64,000 bases of DNA, taken from Bryopsis sp. KO-2023 (Eukaryota; Chlorophyta; Ulvophyceae; Bryopsidales; Bryopsidaceae). Under the pieces are notes generated by a model. That model worked only from the letters and a program-made list of their open reading frames with translations. It had not been told where the DNA came from and made no database searches. This document shows, piece after piece, positions 10,871-20,658 of this stretch; position 1 is the stretch's first letter; each line of letters opens with the position of its first letter. Location: contig BSYQ01000002.1 of the NCBI GenBank assembly GCA_030272585.1, forward strand, positions 1 through 64,000. The letters run 5' to 3'. The translations under genes were made by a program, and so were the position numbers.

Positions 10871-11527
10871 CCGAAACATAAAATTTCAAAGTCTACGTAA
10901 AATTTCTGAACTTTTGAATATAATGTTGCATTTTTGTCTAAAGTCGTCATTAGTCATAGACGTCAAAGTCGTCATGACTAAAGCTTACGTAATCAAAACT
11001 TCGAAAAGTTACTTTTTTCCATAATTCATTTTCGCTTTGACAGATTTTCAAAAAGAGGTCTCCTTAGAAAGTTATGACGTGTTTTAGAAAATTACGTAAT
11101 AAAATCTGAAAAAGTCAAAAACTACTTTTTTATGAAAATCCAAAATCTGAAAACGAAATCTCTTTAAGGTCAATACTTCAGGAGTTATGGCCAATCTGTG
11201 ATTTCTGCCTTACGAAAAACGCAAAAAAAAGCCGAAATGGGCCACCTTTGAGGCCCAAGCGCTTACAAATGAATCGTTAGAATTACCTAAAAATTTCAGA
11301 GGATGTTCCCACATAGAGGAGGAACATTTGCGAAACTTTTTTAAGAAATATAATTAACAAGCAAAAAAGTTATGACTAAAAAACCTCAAAAAAAGCCCTT
11401 TTTTGGCCCTAGCTCAAATTTGAATCGATGAAAGCTGACATTCTACAAAAAAAGATGATTTTTAGGGTCGAATTAGTGGGGTGGCAAAAGGAATAGTCGA
11501 GGAAAAATCAAATCCCGTCCGCGAACC
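10871..11527. other. Spacer before telomere array, no gene seen
   Basis: Unique sequence with no supported gene. It contains repeated short words ('gtcgtcat', 'aaaaagcc', 'ttatg'). It ends directly at the perfect CCCTAAA array. This is telomere-associated sequence by position. Confidence 0.4.
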
Positions 11528-11907
11528 CCCTAAACCCTAAACCCTAAACCCTAAACCCTAAACCCTAAACCCTAAACCCTAAACCCTAAACCCTAAACCC
11601 TAAACCCTAAACCCTAAACCCTAAACCCTAAACCCTAAACCCTAAACCCTAAACCCTAAACCCTAAACCCTAAACCCTAAACCCTAAACCCTAAACCCTA
11701 AACCCTAAACCCTAAACCCTAAACCCTAAACCCTAAACCCTAAACCCTAAACCCTAAACCCTAAACCCTAAACCCTAAACCCTAAACCCTAAACCCTAAA
11801 CCCTAAACCCTAAACCCTAAACCCTAAACCCTAAACCCTAAACCCTAAACCCTAAACCCTAAACCCTAAACCCTAAACCCTAAACCCTAAACCCTAAACC
11901 CTAAACC
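11528..11907. repeat. Homogeneous telomere repeat array (CCCTAAA)n
   Basis: About 54 uninterrupted copies of CCCTAAA on the plus strand (TTTAGGG on the minus strand) in 380 bp, with no variant heptad that I can find. In this orientation the chromosome end would once have lain to the left, but 11.5 kb of other DNA now lies there, so the array is interstitial. It abuts the 5' end of the ORF1-only retroelement. Perfect uniformity suggests recent telomerase synthesis or recent homogenisation. Confidence 0.97.
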
Positions 11908-12620
11908 GATTTTGGAACTCGCGCGCTACTTTCGATTTTCGAAAAAAGTGCAAGGATATTCGCCGGGGCAAGGAGAAAGTGCAAGTTTAACGCAACTAAG
12001 GAGGCAGCAACGACTGGGGGACCCTGTGCCGCAGCCGGTTACTTTGGAATCGAAGTTTTTTTGCTTCCTGTTTTTGCCCGACCCGAATCACTGGCAGCCA
12101 AGGTACCGATCGCTCGCGAGAGACCTGCTGTTGGTTTCTAAGGGCGCAGTCTAAGTGCTACCCAGTGCAGGCGCACGCAGCACCACCATTTGCAGCACCT
12201 GTACCTTTTGACGAACGGTAATCATCACACCAGGAGCCCGTCGAATAGCATTAAAGACCTGTTTGTGGAGTCGAACCACACAGCACCACCAGGACAGGTT
12301 GCAGGTTGGGCTCGAGCGCTGTGCTGTGGCTCTTTTCGAAGTTTTACGGAGACAGCAAGTGTGACATCCCAATTTATCGAAGACAGGAGAGCCAGAATTC
12401 GACAAGGTACCCTCTGCGGTCGCCATAGGCACGGAATACGCGACAGCATCAGACAAGGAACACTACTCTCGCCTCCTGCAAAGGCAATCGAGACAATCTC
12501 CGTCGAAGGGACTGACCGTACCGGAAAAAGGAATCCTCTGCGTTCGCTACTCGCCAGAAAGACTCTCGGACCTGAGTGTAGAGTCGAACCACACTAAACT
12601 CCTCATCAGGTTTAGTTCAG

Positions 12621-14660
12621 ATGGACGAAATGGCTGTGAGTCCCACGTTCAAGGCGTCGGCGCTGGCCCAACTTCAAACGATACTGGACGTCAGCGTGGA
12701 TAACGACGAAAACAGGGCGGCGATTTTCGATATTATCCCATATGCGTCATACAATCACGTTCGTTTGGTGTTTAAGCTGTTGAAGATGAAGTTTCACCCA
12801 CATGCGACTGTTCCGGAACTTAGGGAGTTGGTTCGCTGTGAATGTCGCGTAGCGAATGAGATGATGCGTGAGAGAGAGGAGGCTTTGGCGGACAGGGATG
12901 AGATGGAGGGCTTGGACGATGTTATTCATGCACATGGAGGGGACAGTTCTAACACAGGAGCCATTGGTCAACATGCTGCACAGGGACACATTCTCACTCC
13001 TACACATGGGGGGGACAGTTCTACCACAGGAGCCACTATTCCACATGCTGCACAGGGTCACATTCTCACTCCCACTCACCAGCCCACAGGTCCTACACAT
13101 TCTCTTCACAGGGAAAACATTGGGCCCACTGATTCTACACAGGCAGCCCACACTATCACTTTCACAGGAAATCCATCCATTGGATTGGGACCCAACCAGC
13201 CTATTCAACCACCCACAGGCCATACACACACACACTCTGGATCTCAACAGCATGGCTCAGCCCACATCCAGCCACCCAGTCAGGCTCCAGCTCCATTTGC
13301 TACGACATCTAGTGGGGCAGGACCATCCAGGCTGTCGGAGCCTTCACGGGGGAATCAGGCAGGTCATCAGGACTCGGTGGGCCACGCATCTCGGGATCAC
13401 TCCAGGCCCACTCCTAATACACAACACACAGGGGTTAATTCAGGAATTCCAACAATGAGACAGACTTGTTTGGAAATTTCCAGGTTGGGGGTTCTTTTGG
13501 TGGAACAAAACAAGAAGGTTATGGCCACACAAGATTTGGTTTTGAAGGAGCTGCAGAACGTTTATAATGGGAACACAGCTACCTCGGCTTTTATGTCGTT
13601 TCCGGGACTTCAGGAGGATTTTCAAAGGGCAGAGGAGCTAACGAATTCTTGGGGGCTTCTCCTCCAGAAATTGGCCACAATTCCTCCACCGCATTCGAGT
13701 CCTCCACAGTTTGCAGGCTCTCCTCCAACTTCTGGCACATTTGTTGACCCTGCGACACAAGGACCCACACAGCAACAGTTGGACTCTCAAAGGGCAAGAC
13801 AGGAGAGGGTTCAAAAGGCACGACAAAGGGACAAGGAGTTGAGAAATGATTCGGTTTCCATGAGGTTACGCCCCCCCAGCAGTTTGAGGGCGTCGGAGTT
13901 CAGCTCCAGAACTTTGGTTACACACATCGAGTCTTATTTGGCAGGAGTCATTCAAGAAAAACAGGTCAAGGTGGTAGCAATTCGGAGGGATTTCAGAGGG
14001 AATGTGTACTGTCAGTTTACGGAGGACGATTGGACGCTGGTGGATCAGAAACTGGCTTTGGAAAATTCAATGACGGAGGATCAATTACCGGAGTTGGACT
14101 TGGCAGCTTTGGGTAAATGGACGAGACATCCACAGTTCCAGTCGGTGGCAGTGGATAAGGTAGCGATGGTGATCTCGGGGATTCCGGAGGGAATTACTCT
14201 GTCCGACTTCGATAGCGAGCTGTTCCATTCGAACCATGCGGAGTGGGGTCTTCCAGAACCTACGGACAACATGGATTTGACTCAATATCTTACTCAGAGT
14301 GAAAGGTTGAAGAGAAGGGTGGTTACCCCTCAGGGAGTGGATTGGATTCCGTCGCAGTCAGTTCGGGTGTGGATTAAAAAGGACATCGTTGACAAAATGG
14401 GAGACATGCTTCGTTACGACTACAAATTCGTTCCAGTTTCCATCTATAAAAGGGCTTTGATTCGTTGCATGCGCTGTAATCAGCTCGGCACTCATAAGGC
14501 TGCCAATTGTCCTAACTTACCCAACTGTCGTCACTGCTATGGCGCCCATGAAACCCAGGCATGCCCATCAGCTCCACCTCAAGACCCGGCAGCACCTCCC
14601 AAGCGTCCCTCTACGGCTCCTCACGACCACCAGCCTCCGCCAGCAATGCGTGTCCCCTAA
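12621..14660 (+). CDS. LINE ORF1 (gag-like RNA-binding protein, 679 aa)
   Basis: This ORF1p-like protein would bind the element RNA and form the retroelement particle. Residues 1-85 look helical and charged. Residues 105-152 hold a 24-residue His/Gly/Thr-rich unit twice (105 and 129). Residues 150-280 are Pro/Thr/His/Gln-rich and disordered. A Lys/Arg/Gln helix lies around 385-415. The conserved core from about 430 to 610 contains a VISGIPEG-type segment also present as VIMGIPQD in the second LINE. Two zinc knuckles follow: C616-x2-C-x5-H-x4-C and C636-x2-C-x3-H-x4-C, then a Pro-rich tail. The knuckle spacing is identical in the second LINE, which supports common descent. The frame is intact. 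The start is the first ATG after the leader. An A-rich run (14687-14707) follows shortly after the stop. Confidence 0.85.
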   Translation: MDEMAVSPTFKASALAQLQTILDVSVDNDENRAAIFDIIPYASYNHVRLVFKLLKMKFHPHATVPELRELVRCECRVANEMMREREEALADRDEMEGLDDVIHAHGGDSSNTGAIGQHAAQGHILTPTHGGDSSTTGATIPHAAQGHILTPTHQPTGPTHSLHRENIGPTDSTQAAHTITFTGNPSIGLGPNQPIQPPTGHTHTHSGSQQHGSAHIQPPSQAPAPFATTSSGAGPSRLSEPSRGNQAGHQDSVGHASRDHSRPTPNTQHTGVNSGIPTMRQTCLEISRLGVLLVEQNKKVMATQDLVLKELQNVYNGNTATSAFMSFPGLQEDFQRAEELTNSWGLLLQKLATIPPPHSSPPQFAGSPPTSGTFVDPATQGPTQQQLDSQRARQERVQKARQRDKELRNDSVSMRLRPPSSLRASEFSSRTLVTHIESYLAGVIQEKQVKVVAIRRDFRGNVYCQFTEDDWTLVDQKLALENSMTEDQLPELDLAALGKWTRHPQFQSVAVDKVAMVISGIPEGITLSDFDSELFHSNHAEWGLPEPTDNMDLTQYLTQSERLKRRVVTPQGVDWIPSQSVRVWIKKDIVDKMGDMLRYDYKFVPVSIYKRALIRCMRCNQLGTHKAANCPNLPNCRHCYGAHETQACPSAPPQDPAAPPKRPSTAPHDHQPPPAMRVP

Positions 14661-16872
14661 GAGGGGTGGCACAATTTTTCCTACACAAAAAAAAAAAGAA
14701 AGAAAAAGTTGATTTTGGAGACTTTATTTTTACTGGCCTGTTTTTTATCTTTTCGGGACATCATGGTTTATTAAAGGAATCGTTATTGTTGAAGGCTCTA
14801 TGTTTTTATTTTAAGAAGGGCTACGGGGATTTTTTCGGGGGCGCTGATTGGTTCTAATACGCGCTAAATAAGGGGGTTTTTTCTGGCCAGTAGTATTCAC
14901 CTGTTGAAAGGAAGTTTTCTGTTTACGAAATCCATCCCCACGGTTTCGTTGGTTTATATTTTTGGCTACGGGGGTTCATAGTTTTCTTTTTGGCACCCAG
15001 GGGGGTTGAAGTCACGCAAAAACATTCATTTCGGGGGAACATTTTCAGGTTCATATTTTTGAGTCCGGGTTCTTTTTGGACATTCATTTCTCACAATTGA
15101 TGCACAGGGTGGATACAGTGGAATGAGGTTTTTTTTTTTCGAGAAACGGTTATCATGTTTGGCTGTTGCTGTTGCAGTTTCTTGTTTCTGGGTCATTACT
15201 TTTTTGGGGGATACATTCAAGCGAGCCTGTTTTTTGGAGGAAGTTTATGTTTTCGGGTTTGACAAGTGTTTTTGGGAAACTTACAAATTCTGAGACTGGA
15301 GTACCTTTGGATCCACATTTGTTTGCTGGGTTCACGGTTCTCCATTTGCTGGCTACACCTTTGTTGGGGGTGGTGTGTTTATGGCGGGTTTGCTTCTGTA
15401 GCACGGTAGCTGGGTTCCTAGGGCTCTGGTTTGGTTGTTTGGAAGACTCCTAGAAGAACACAAAAACAGTCACATTGGAATCACATTTGATATACAGGCC
15501 AGCAGCAAAGATAGAGGGTTTGTTTTTTCTTGAACACGGTTATAAGGATTGGAGGTTACATTGGAATCACAATTGATAATTGGGAATGAATCAAAGATAG
15601 AGGGATGGTGCTTTTTTGAAAGTTTTTTGGACGTACACAGGCGCTTTCACAGTGGTTTTTTGAGTAATAATCAGGAGAAACACAACGTAAGTCAAAACCA
15701 GAATTTGGGGGTTTTTATTTTGAGGCACTGTTTCTATAACTTCCTGTTTTTGTTTCGAGCACACCAAGGTACTACCAACATACCACCAGGGAGGTTTTTG
15801 AACTGCTTTTTGGGCTGGATTTCACCTATGGGGCTGCTCCACTCGGGATATCATGCCAGGTTCCGGCATCTGGGGATCTACACTCACCTTTGACATCACA
15901 GGGCTCCCATTTGAGGTGATCCACTGGCATGGGTTGTTTTATTGGCAGCAGCAATTCTGGAAACCCCGGGGCAGGTGGTACTGCTCCATGTCCATCCGAG
16001 GCCCACCCTTCAGCTGTGAAGCTCTCTTCCCATCCAAACATTACCTGGACCACACAGGACACCAAGGACCAATTCACCGAACCAAGGATGCGAAAAATGG
16101 AGTCACAATTGGCGACAGCGAAAACAGGGTTTCATGCTTGCGGGTACCACCGACCACGTCTCTTCGGGGGGTGGACGCTCCGGTTACCCTGTCGAAAGGA
16201 TCGCGAGCGAGTTGGATCACGAGGGACGGCTTTGGATCACGAGGACGTCTGTTGACACCTGCAGCCACACAATGCGCCTTGGGGTTTTTTGTGCTTCTCC
16301 GGAGAATTTCGCTGGACAGCGGCAACAGCAGTAGACAATCGAAAACAAGCAAGCACAGCTCCTGGAGTCCCTTACCTGATGCTCCGAGGTCGTGGTCGAC
16401 AGGTGGGGTCTCTCCGGTGGACGCGGCTCCTGCCTGACCGCATCGTTGCCCCTTCGTCGGTTTTTTCGGCGGTTTCTCCGGTGGACACCTGCGCGAGCTG
16501 CGACCACTCGGCCCTGCGCGGGACTGGTTCCCACCCCCTCGCGACAGCACGAGGTCCAAGACAGTCTGCGGAAACCTGGGTCGGTGGAATAGGGGGCTTT
16601 TGATTCGTGACGTTTGGGCTGTACGAAAAGTGTGAGGGGTTTTGTTTTTTCGGCTATTCTGATTCACGGTAGTGGCTGACTGGATTGTGTCACGGTTCTC
16701 GACTGCACGATTCGTGGTTGACTGGACTGTTTCACTCGGTTTCGATTCGGTTAAGGGGTTTTCGGGGATTCCTGTACGATTTTGAGGGGGGGGGGGGGTT
16801 ATTACGAACGGAACATTTTTTGTGGATAATGGAACTCAAGGGTCGATGATGTTTGTAAAAATCGACTTTAAA

Positions 16873-16874
<2 letters not shown>
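14661..16874 (+). other. Long 3' region of the ORF1-only element
   Basis: 2.2 kb with no ORF2. From 14700 to about 15850 the sense strand is markedly G/T-rich with many GGGG-TTTT runs. From 15850 to 16600 it is of even composition, with overlapping open frames up to 197 codons on both strands that resemble nothing I know and look non-coding. A G10 run lies near 16787-16798. AATAAA (16872-16877) runs into the poly(A). Confidence 0.6.

Positions 16875-16905
<31 letters not shown>
16875..16905 (+). other. Poly(A) tail of the ORF1-only element
   Basis: Thirty-one A bases follow AATAAA and end exactly where CCCTAAA repeats begin. This marks the 3' end of a reverse-transcribed RNA. Confidence 0.9.
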
Positions 16906-16907
<2 letters not shown>

Positions 16908-17151
16908 CTAAACCCTAAACCCTAAACCCTAAACCCTAAACCCTAAACCCTAAACCCTAAACCCTAAAAAACCCTAAAACCCTAAAACCCTAAAACCCTA
17001 AAACCCTAAACCCTAAACCCCTAAACCCTAAACCCTAAACCCTAAACCCTAAACCCTAAACCCTAAACCCTAAACCCCTAACCCCAAACCCTAAACCCTA
17101 AACCCTAAACCCCAAACCCTAAACCCCAAACCCTAAACCCTAAACCCTAAA
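16906..17151. repeat. Degenerate telomere repeat array
   Basis: 246 bp of CCCTAAA-type repeats in the same orientation as 11528-11907, but with many variants: CCCTAAAA octamers in a row (about 16970-17003), CCCCTAAA and CCCCAAA. Variants of this kind are typical of older interstitial or inner telomere repeats. The array abuts the poly(A) tail on its left. Confidence 0.95.
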
Positions 17152-17439
17152 TTATTAAACTACTAACCTTCGTAAACCCTAAAGTCGTCAGTTTGATGGC
17201 TAAATACGTCACAAGTTGATTTTTTACCAAAAACACAATATGGGTATCAAAAGATAGGTCTTGAAAAAAGATTGCGTTTGGCTTTAATCAGAATTTTGAA
17301 ATTCCTTCTCATTTTCGAGATATCAAGCGTTAAAAGCAATCGCAGAAAATCTGCGGATTTACAAAGTCATTCACCTAGATAATACGTCTCGATCCTTAAA
17401 TATCTTACGAAACGATTAAGAACATCCTACTACCAAAAG
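17152..17439. other. Spacer after telomere array, no gene seen
   Basis: Unique AT-rich sequence, no supported feature. Confidence 0.4.
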
Positions 17440-18120
17440 TTTCAAAGCTTTTATCTCTAAACCCCAAGGTGTCAGGATCAAATCCTTGTTCGATCACTTT
17501 CGCTATCGACCTGGATCATACTTCAAAGCACAAGTGTAACCAAGCTTAGACTCGAACCTACGACCAGAAAGACACTAACATAACATAAACCACCTTATCC
17601 ATTCCAACCATCCTAACTGAAACGCTACTAGATAAACGTTTCCAATTTAAGTACTTCGATCGTAATCCAGAACACTGGTACTTCAAAAGATCGATCATGA
17701 TCACTTTTTCGTATCTTAACGTACTGATGATAAGGGATAGATTCGATGAAAGTCTTCAGTCTTAAGGGTCGAAGTATCGAATCCAAACCGAAACCAATTG
17801 ACATACTTCCATCAAAATCGCTCCTTTCAAGTATAAAACCCCGGTAGCGACCGAAAATTCCGGGGCCCCAGCTACATGGTGGTAGGATGTCCCGGTGGGT
17901 ATTCGAGATGTGTGCTTGTCTCATTAGCCATAGCGGCATCGTGGGTTCAAATCCCGCCTGGGGCCCAATATTTTCATGATATCAATTTTTTTCATACTTC
18001 GCGTAATGTCGCGAGTTCGAATCCTTCCTTGTGTGCTTAAGCGATTCCTTCACTAACAATTGCTTGCCTCTTACGAAAGGCGTTTCACCTCATAACTTTA
18101 AAATAAATCATTAGAATCCT
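17440..18120. repeat. Subtelomeric segment copy 2 with five B-box-like motifs
   Basis: Diverged direct copy of 10230-10870. The B-box-like words are plus 17475-17485, minus 17549-17558, plus 17774-17784, plus 17944-17954 and plus 18014-18024. Order and strands (+,-,+,+,+) match copy 1 and the spacings are close. The flanks have drifted much more than these words and the tRNA-like locus, which hints at constraint on them. Confidence 0.65.
17865..17965 (+). tRNA. tRNA-like locus 2 (probably pseudo, intron-like insert)
   Basis: Same plan as locus 1, with compensating changes. The acceptor GCCCCAG/CTGGGGC is unchanged. The D stem is ACAT/ATGT (GTCG/CGAC in locus 1) around GGTGGTAGG. The T arm is GTGGG-TTCAAAT-CCCGC. 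The anticodon stem starting CCGGT at 17892 pairs less well (one mismatch). The insert in the anticodon loop keeps GGGTATTCGAGATGT and TGCTTGTCTCATTAGCCA. Preserved stems with different bases suggest that the fold was under selection after duplication. Anticodon not assignable. Confidence 0.45.
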
Positions 18121-18959
18121 TTCAAAATTGTACCAAAGCTCAATATTTTTGCAAGAATGCTTCACCCAAAATTTCAAGAAATATAATTGATACGATTTTG
18201 CGCAAGCCTCAAAAAACCTAAAAAAACATAGGAACCTAAGGCCGTGTGGAAACTATCAGCGAGCGTGCAAACAAGGCCGACTACTGCTGGCTAAACCTAC
18301 TGCGACCACGAGCACAACCTCACGTGCAGGCGATCGCAACTCTGAGCTCGAAAATCGGAACCAGGAAGAGCGGAACTCTGACCAAAGCGTCAGCTGACGT
18401 CTGAAGTCAAACAGAAAGGCTTAGACACTGCAACAGTCTACTAAACGAAGCAAAGCAACTTGGACGAGCCTTCCCTGACCGATCAGAGGCTGTCGCCGGT
18501 GACGAATCCGTTTTACTGTCACACAACAGTTGATCGTCACGGCGATCTTCACGGACGACACAGAAACAATACCAAAACAGAGCTCTGGAACGTACCTGAA
18601 GCATAAGGAACGTTTCTAAGGACCTTCCAACCAAGCCACGAAGCTGATCTCGGTTTCTGGCAGCAACGGAACCCAAAAACAGTCCAAGCTCAAAGGAAAG
18701 CGTCGAGTCGTTACGGATCGCTCCTCCTGACGTCAGGCAGTGGTATATCGGAGCGGCTCAACACCTTTCGCTTTCGCTCCACTGGTCGTCGCGGCGATCT
18801 GGAAAGCGTGCAAGGTATTACACTTAGCTCTTACGAACACTTGACCAAGAAAGTTTCTTTTTATAGAACAGTCAAACAGGGAATCGATTTTCCCACTGCA
18901 AAAGAACAGTTTAGTTTCCAAGGGGCAGGACACAGGTTCACTGTCCCTTAGATCACCTT
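18121..18959. other. Spacer of even base composition, no gene seen
   Basis: Less AT-rich than its left flank (about 18240-18800 is near 50% GC) but without a supported gene. Open frames are short and overlap on both strands. It may include the 5' end of the second LINE, whose limit I could not place. Confidence 0.4.
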
Positions 18960-19490
18960 AGGAAGAATATATTCTCAGCCCAGGCAAGGAAATAATATTG
19001 GCCTGAGGGAACAAGAAGAAATCAAGAACAGGTTTCACTGAGTCATAGCCCAGGCAGAAAATAATATTGGCCTGAAGGAAAAGGTGGAAAGTAAAAAGGG
19101 CAAGAATATATTGAAAGCCCAGGCAGAAAATAATATTGGCCTGAAGGAAAAGGTGGAAAGTAAAAAGGGCAAGAATATATTGAACGCCCAGGCAGAAAAT
19201 AATATTAGCTTGAAGGAAAAGGTGGAAAGCAAAAAAGGGCAAGAATATATTGAAAGCCCAGGCATAAAATAATATTGGCCTGAAGGAAAAGGTGGAAAGG
19301 AAAAAGGGCAAGAATATATTGAAAGCCCCAGCAAGACAATAATATTGGATTGAGGAATTTTGAAAACCAAGAAAAAAGAATATATTGGGCAACCAGGCAG
19401 AAAATAATATTGGCCTGTTAGAAAAGGTGGAAAGAGAGAAAGGGCAAGAATATATTATAAGCCCAGGGTGGGAATAGCTTTGGCCTGAGA
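18960..19490 (+). repeat. 69-bp tandem array upstream of LINE ORF1, 8 copies
   Basis: The marker 'caggcagaaaataatattgg' or a variant recurs near 18981, 19051, 19120, 19189, 19259, 19328, 19394 and 19463, spaced 66-70 bp. The middle copies are nearly identical and the outer ones degenerate. It sits just before the leader of the second LINE, like the promoter monomers in the 5' UTR of mouse L1. That role is inferred from position only. Confidence 0.85.
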
Positions 19491-19862
19491 TCCCAATCAG
19501 ACAAAAGAACCCGCAAGAAACTAAGTTTCGTCCAAATAGGTCCTTTTTCTGACCTGGACAAAAAGAGATTTCGAGGAGGTCGTTTCTTTTTCTCTGATCC
19601 TCCCCTTAATAGTTTGTTCTCAAGACCGGTGAGATTGGTCTCTCACCTAGTGGGTAGCCCTTCTCAGCATAGACCTTTTTTCCATATAGTGTTGGGTTCT
19701 GTGGGCTGGTTCCTCCTTTTTCGAACTTGCTTCACCCGAACATCTGTGGGATTGGTCTCTCACACCAAATAGGTTCTGGTTAGACCTTTTTGGGTCCAAG
19801 AGGTTTTAGAAAAAGAACACCACGGGAGAGAAACTCAAACACAATAAAACAGGGGGAGTTCA
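19491..19862 (+). other. Leader of the second LINE with two similar hairpins
   Basis: The word GTGAGATTGGTCTCTCAC (near 19629) and its near copy GTGGGATTGGTCTCTCAC (near 19746) each can fold into a short hairpin (GTGAGA with TCTCAC in the first). They are 117 bp apart and each is followed later by a tagacctttttt-like word. Probably 5' UTR. Function unknown. Confidence 0.5.
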
Positions 19863-20658
19863 ATGGAAGGGGATACAGAAATGGAAGAGGAGATGAGGTC
19901 TCCTAAAATACAAGAGGCCTTTGATGCCATACAACGGATTCTGGGGAAAAACACGATTCTCCGCAGGGATAGAGCGGAATTATATGAGGCAATTGAATTA
20001 CAGAGTGATGCTGTTATTCAAATGGTGGCCAAGCGACTGGATATACCTTTCAATGGGTCAGATGATGTCCATGCGGTTGTCAAAGAATCTTTGAGGGGTG
20101 ATTACCTCCACACTCATGATCCTCGACGCCGTCTAAAGGAAATTCTGGAAGTTGGAATCACGCCGGGAGACCTTCATGATATCCTGGATCTACTCCAACA
20201 TGGAACTGTTCCGATTCTGCGTAAGGTCTGTGTCCATTTACATGTTCACAAGGAAGACAATCCAACGGCAGCTGTGTTGAGGGAGAGGATAGTGGAAACC
20301 GTACAATCATTCATCACCTCTGGTCGGCCCATCCCTGCTCCATTGCCTATTGATCGTCGTGGGTTGCTGTTGGGCCGACTGCCGAAAGCTCCAGACACCA
20401 GATCTCGGGGTTCCAATGGTCGATTCACCTCACAGGAAAGGACCTCTGTTATAGACATGACAGAACAACCATCTGGTGCAGACGACCCAATGGTCCTTCC
20501 AGCATCTCCACAAAATTCAGCCGAACATCAATCTTTTGTGGACCAACAGTTACCTCAACGATTGATCCCAGAAGGAATCCGGTCTGCAGGTCGACCACCT
20601 TCTCAAGCACCACCAAATGTGGAAACACAGGGGGCACACGCCAGTAACCCATTCCAGC
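19863..20658 (+). CDS. Second LINE ORF1, N-terminal part
   Basis: The first 265 codons of a gag-like ORF1, from the ATG at 19863 to the LTR insertion. The N-terminal half is helical and charged (acidic start, then alternating charged helices, with a 'GDLHDILDLLQHGT' helix). It turns Pro/Ser/Gln-rich from about residue 150, as ORF1 linkers do. The apparent continuation past 20658 would be LTR sequence and is not part of the protein. Adding the segment at 30749-32085 gives 711 codons including the stop, close to the 679 of the other LINE here. Confidence 0.8.

Larger units (their letters stand above)
11908..16905 (+). mobile_element. ORF1-only non-LTR retroelement between telomere arrays
   Basis: The element of about 5.0 kb starts at the last CCCTAAA unit and ends in a 31-A tail that touches the next CCCTAAA array. 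It has a leader of about 0.7 kb, one gag-like ORF1 with two zinc knuckles (12621-14660) and a G/T-rich 3' part of about 2.2 kb. I find no endonuclease or reverse transcriptase anywhere in it. The junction (A)31-CCCTAAA is what results when a TTTAGGG 3' end primes reverse transcription on a poly(A) tail. The plan (Gag only, long 3' region, at telomere repeats) recalls Drosophila HeT-A, though ORF1 most resembles that of the second LINE here. A deletion derivative of a normal LINE is the alternative. It would need enzymes from another element to move. Confidence 0.75.

Noticed and set aside
10776-11024. Plus-strand open frames near the tRNA-like locus
   Set aside because: Short, AT-rich and without counterpart in the duplicate segment at 17440-18120.
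11528-11907. A true chromosome end
   Set aside because: Non-telomeric DNA continues for 11.5 kb on the distal side, so the array is now interstitial.
15853-16667. Overlapping open frames up to 197 codons on both strands
   Set aside because: No homology to ORF2 or any known protein, mutually overlapping, inside the 3' region of the retroelement. Most likely chance.
14661-16874. Hidden ORF2 (endonuclease/RT) of the telomeric element
   Set aside because: No LLQE, SDH or RT-type motif found in any frame by eye. The region appears truly to lack ORF2.
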